DNA of 64,000 nucleotides from Bacteroidota bacterium. Its GTDB lineage: Bacteria > Bacteroidota > Bacteroidia > Chitinophagales > BACL12. This document shows positions 61,430 to 64,000 of the stretch, piece after piece. The notes under the pieces are model-generated. The model was not told the DNA's origin and did no database searches. It saw only the letters and a list, made by a program, of their open reading frames with translations. The stretch covers positions 496,001-560,000 of the forward strand of contig JADKEK010000002.1 of the NCBI GenBank assembly GCA_016718035.1. The letters run 5' to 3'. Every line of letters begins with the position of its first letter. Position 1 is the first letter of the stretch. The position numbers and the translations under genes are program-made.

Positions 61430-62743
61430 ATGAAAATCTCAGTTGTTGGGACAGGTTATGTTGGATTAGTAACAGGGACTTGTTTTGCCGAAACAGGCAA
61501 CCACGTTATTTGCGTAGACATAGATGCTGCTAAGGTTTCACGGATGCAGGCGGGAGAAATTCCCATCTATGAACCGGGTTTAGAAACTTTATTTCACCGC
61601 AATATCAAACAAGGTAATCTTGAGTTTACCACCGATTTGAAGGCCGCGGTAGAACAAACCGATATCGTATTTCTGGCCCTGCCAACCCCACCAAATGAAG
61701 ATGGCAGTGCGGATTTGAAGTATGTGTTAAAGGTGGCAGAGGATTTAGGTGGTATTATCAACAGTTATAAAATCATTATCGATAAAAGTACTGTACCGGT
61801 TGGCACTGCTGACCTGGTTCGCGAGCGTATTGCTGCCACTTGTAAACATGAGTTTGATGTGGTAAGCAATCCGGAATTTTTGCGCGAAGGCATGGCTGTG
61901 GAAGATTTTATGAAACCCGAACGCGTGGTAATTGGCACTGAAAGTGAAAAGGCAAAAGACATGCTCAATCGCTTATATGCACCGTTTGTGCGCCAGGGCA
62001 ATCCGATTATTTTTATGGATGAGCGCAGTGCTGAGCTGACAAAATATGCGGCCAATGCATTTTTAGCGACCAAAATTACCTTCATGAACGAGATAGCCAA
62101 CCTCTGTGAACGACTAGGTGCTGATGTAGACATGGTGAGAAAAGGAATTGGTAGTGATAGTCGTATTGGTAAACGTTTTTTATTTCCGGGAGTAGGTTAT
62201 GGTGGAAGTTGTTTTCCGAAGGATGTTAAAGCACTCAATCAAATGGCCGGAGCAGCGGGATATAATTTTAGTGTATTAAAATCGGTGATGGAGGTGAACG
62301 ACAAACAACGTGTTATTTTAGTAGATAAAATAATTAGTCAGTTTGGCAATGATCTTTCAGGAAAAACATTTGCGATGTGGGGACTGGCGTTTAAACCGAA
62401 TACAGATGATATTCGCGAAGCGCCTGCTTTATATATAATAGATGCTTTGTTACAACGCGGTGCAACCATTCAGGCTTTTGATCCTGAAGCTATGCAAAAT
62501 GTAAAAAAAGAAATTGGTGATACCATTCGTTACGGCAATAATCAATATGAAGTTTTAAAAGATGCAGATGCATTAATTATTGTTACAGAATGGAGCGTAT
62601 TCCGCACACCGGATTTTGACATCATGAAACAATCGATGAAAAATAACATGATTTTTGATGGTAGAAATCTATTTGAATTGGATGAATTAAAAGCCCAAGG
62701 TTTTTATTACGAAAGCATAGGCAGAGCAAAAGTGCAAGGTTGA
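61430..62743 (+). CDS. ugd: UDP-glucose 6-dehydrogenase
   Basis: 437 residues from the ATG at 61430 (an in-frame ATG at 61388 is upstream but would precede the Rossmann fold with 14 unlike residues). Oxidises UDP-glucose to UDP-glucuronate with NAD. Motifs: GTGYVG (7-12), VFLALPTPPNEDGSAD, DKSTVPVGTAD, NPEFLREGMAVEDF and the catalytic Cys261 in YGGSCFPKD. The product feeds the next gene, UDP-xylose synthase, 21 bp downstream; together they supply sugar nucleotides for surface polysaccharide. Confidence 0.94.
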   Translation: MKISVVGTGYVGLVTGTCFAETGNHVICVDIDAAKVSRMQAGEIPIYEPGLETLFHRNIKQGNLEFTTDLKAAVEQTDIVFLALPTPPNEDGSADLKYVLKVAEDLGGIINSYKIIIDKSTVPVGTADLVRERIAATCKHEFDVVSNPEFLREGMAVEDFMKPERVVIGTESEKAKDMLNRLYAPFVRQGNPIIFMDERSAELTKYAANAFLATKITFMNEIANLCERLGADVDMVRKGIGSDSRIGKRFLFPGVGYGGSCFPKDVKALNQMAGAAGYNFSVLKSVMEVNDKQRVILVDKIISQFGNDLSGKTFAMWGLAFKPNTDDIREAPALYIIDALLQRGATIQAFDPEAMQNVKKEIGDTIRYGNNQYEVLKDADALIIVTEWSVFRTPDFDIMKQSMKNNMIFDGRNLFELDELKAQGFYYESIGRAKVQG

Positions 62744-62764
62744 ATTTTGTTATAACAATTAAGT

Positions 62765-63736
62765 ATGAAAAGAATATTAATTACAGGTGCTGCAGGATTT
62801 TTAGGTTCTCATTTATGTGACAGGTTTATTCGCGAAGGGTACCATGTAATAGGAATGGATAATTTAATTACCGGGGATAAAAAAAATATAGAACATTTAT
62901 TCGGATTAGAGCAATTTGAATTTTTGTTTCACGACGTTTCTAAGTTTGTGCATGTTCCGGGTAATTTAGATTATGTATTACATTTTGCTTCACCTGCATC
63001 TCCTATCGATTATTTAAAAATTCCGATTCAAACATTAAAAGTAGGTTCGCTGGGAACACATAATTTATTAGGTTTAGCGAAAGCAAAAAATGCACGCATT
63101 TTAGTAGCCTCAACAAGCGAAGTATATGGCGACCCATTAGTGCATCCGCAAAACGAAGATTACTGGGGTAATGTAAATCCTGTTGGTCCGCGCGGTGTTT
63201 ACGATGAAGCAAAACGTTTTCAGGAAGCCATCACCATGGCCTATCATACCTACCATGGTTTAGAAACAAGAATTGCACGTATTTTTAATACCTATGGTCC
63301 GCGCATGCGATTAAACGATGGTCGTGTATTACCGGCATTTATTGGACAAGCATTACGAGGTGAAGATTTAACGGTATTTGGCGATGGTTCACAAACACGT
63401 TCATTTTGTTATGTGGATGATTTAATAGAAGGCATTTATCGTTTATTACTGAGCGATTATGCTTATCCTGTCAACATTGGCAACCCTGATGAAATTACAA
63501 TAAATGAATTTGGCGAAGAAATAATTAAACTCACCGGCACTTCACAAAAGTTAATTAATAAACCATTACCTGTTGACGACCCGAAACAGCGTCAACCGGA
63601 TATCACACTCGCTAAAAAACTTTTAAACTGGGAGCCGAAAGTTGGTCGCGCTGAGGGTTTGAAGATAACCTACCAATACTTTAAATCGCTGCCGCAAGAA
63701 GAATTGTATAAGGATATAGACGGTAAACAATTTTAA
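62765..63736 (+). CDS. UDP-glucuronate decarboxylase (UDP-xylose synthase type)
   Basis: 323 residues of the extended SDR family. NAD-binding GAAGFLG (8-14), catalytic Tyr146 and Lys150 in VYDEAK, and the RIFNTYGPRM and QTRSFCYVDDLIEG segments are as in UXS-type enzymes that turn UDP-glucuronate into UDP-xylose. It lies directly after UDP-glucose dehydrogenase, which makes its substrate. UDP-glucose 4-epimerase-like activity is a less likely alternative. Confidence 0.9.
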   Translation: MKRILITGAAGFLGSHLCDRFIREGYHVIGMDNLITGDKKNIEHLFGLEQFEFLFHDVSKFVHVPGNLDYVLHFASPASPIDYLKIPIQTLKVGSLGTHNLLGLAKAKNARILVASTSEVYGDPLVHPQNEDYWGNVNPVGPRGVYDEAKRFQEAITMAYHTYHGLETRIARIFNTYGPRMRLNDGRVLPAFIGQALRGEDLTVFGDGSQTRSFCYVDDLIEGIYRLLLSDYAYPVNIGNPDEITINEFGEEIIKLTGTSQKLINKPLPVDDPKQRQPDITLAKKLLNWEPKVGRAEGLKITYQYFKSLPQEELYKDIDGKQF

Positions 63737-63749
63737 TTTTGACATTATC

Positions 63750-63784
63750 ATTACGGTAATTTGTAAGCAGTTCCGTAATTTTAA
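63750..63784 (+). terminator. Weak terminator candidate after the decarboxylase gene
   Basis: Stem ATTACGG / CCGTAAT with a long 16 nt loop followed by four T. It overlaps the upstream region of the next gene, so it is uncertain. Confidence 0.35.
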
Positions 63785-63787
63785 TCC

Positions 63788-64000
63788 ATGCGACTCCCCT
63801 GTTTGCTTGCAATCGTTTTGCAGTGTACTGTAATTACCATAACCGCTCAAACCAAAAATCGGTTAAGTGGTTCTGATTATATTTTAGCAGTTAACAATAT
63901 AAAAGTATCATTAGACCCATCAGGTGCAATTGGATATAGTAATTATAATCCTTTTTATTTTCATGTGCCTGCCAATGGCAATGTGCCTGCCATGTATGGC
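63788..64000 (+). CDS. Secreted protein, N-terminal part only (cut by window edge)
   Basis: 71 codons open to the edge from the ATG at 63788. The signal peptide MRLPCLLAIVLQCTVITITAQ is followed by TKNRLSGSDYILAVNNIKVSLDPSG in pieces, and FYFHVPANGNVPAM. The family cannot be named from this fragment. It is on the same strand as the two sugar-nucleotide genes, 51 bp downstream. Confidence 0.7.
   Translation, partial: MRLPCLLAIVLQCTVITITAQTKNRLSGSDYILAVNNIKVSLDPSGAIGYSNYNPFYFHVPANGNVPAMYG

Overview
The window comes from a low-GC member of the Bacteroidota. The evidence is the number of secreted proteins with a type IX secretion (T9SS) C-terminal sorting domain (nine), promoters of the Bacteroidota type (TTTG, about 19 bp, TAnnTTTG), HYR, PKD, GEVED and MopE-type metal-binding modules, and the rpsL-rpsG-fusA-rpsJ order at the left edge. 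Placement below phylum is not supported by what I can see; Chitinophagales or Saprospirales would fit.

Layout. 1-3.4 kb holds the str operon on the minus strand (rpsL, rpsG, fusA, start of rpsJ), with two good promoters. 3.5-14 kb holds a lipoprotein, two tandem outer-membrane barrels, a 1370-residue T9SS cargo with a PhoX-like domain, a lipoprotein protein-glutaminase, a Delta-60 repeat protein and an aminopeptidase P. 14.1-14.8 kb is a tandem intergenic repeat array. 14.8-19.6 kb holds pssA, purS, rsmI, a DUF5723 protein and an FAD-linked glycolate/D-lactate oxidase. 19.7-34.8 kb is rich in T9SS cargo, and two helical-repeat paralogues bracket one of the cargo genes. 34.9-41 kb is a beta-oxidation operon (TetR regulator, HAD/enoyl hydratase, thiolase, acyl-CoA dehydrogenase). 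41-45.5 kb holds three small lipoproteins, purD and metF. 45.5-50.2 kb is a four-gene cell-envelope operon (T9SS protein, lipase-like hydrolase, broken PQQ-propeller lipoprotein, barrel). 50.5-58 kb holds birA, rsfS-ftsH, a second repeat array, a LUD-domain gene with an in-frame stop, an LpxH-like hydrolase, a secreted propeller and prfA. 58-64 kb holds an ArsR-controlled operon, a Fic protein with a phased operator-like array, UDP-glucose dehydrogenase, UDP-xylose synthase and a truncated secreted protein.

Three coding sequences are disrupted (rpsG by a homopolymer frameshift, the PQQ lipoprotein by a frameshift, the LUD gene by an in-frame TAA). Because rpsG is essential, at least that one is probably a sequence error.

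The most notable points are: seven TGTATA boxes in alternating orientation every 20 bp or so upstream of fic; probable operators overlapping the promoters of the TetR and ArsR operons; a promoter layout in which the -7 element ends exactly 4 nt before the start codon in several genes, implying leaderless mRNAs; a surface protein-glutaminase; and a dispersed intergenic repeat family. I saw no tRNA, rRNA, CRISPR array, insertion sequence or prophage.
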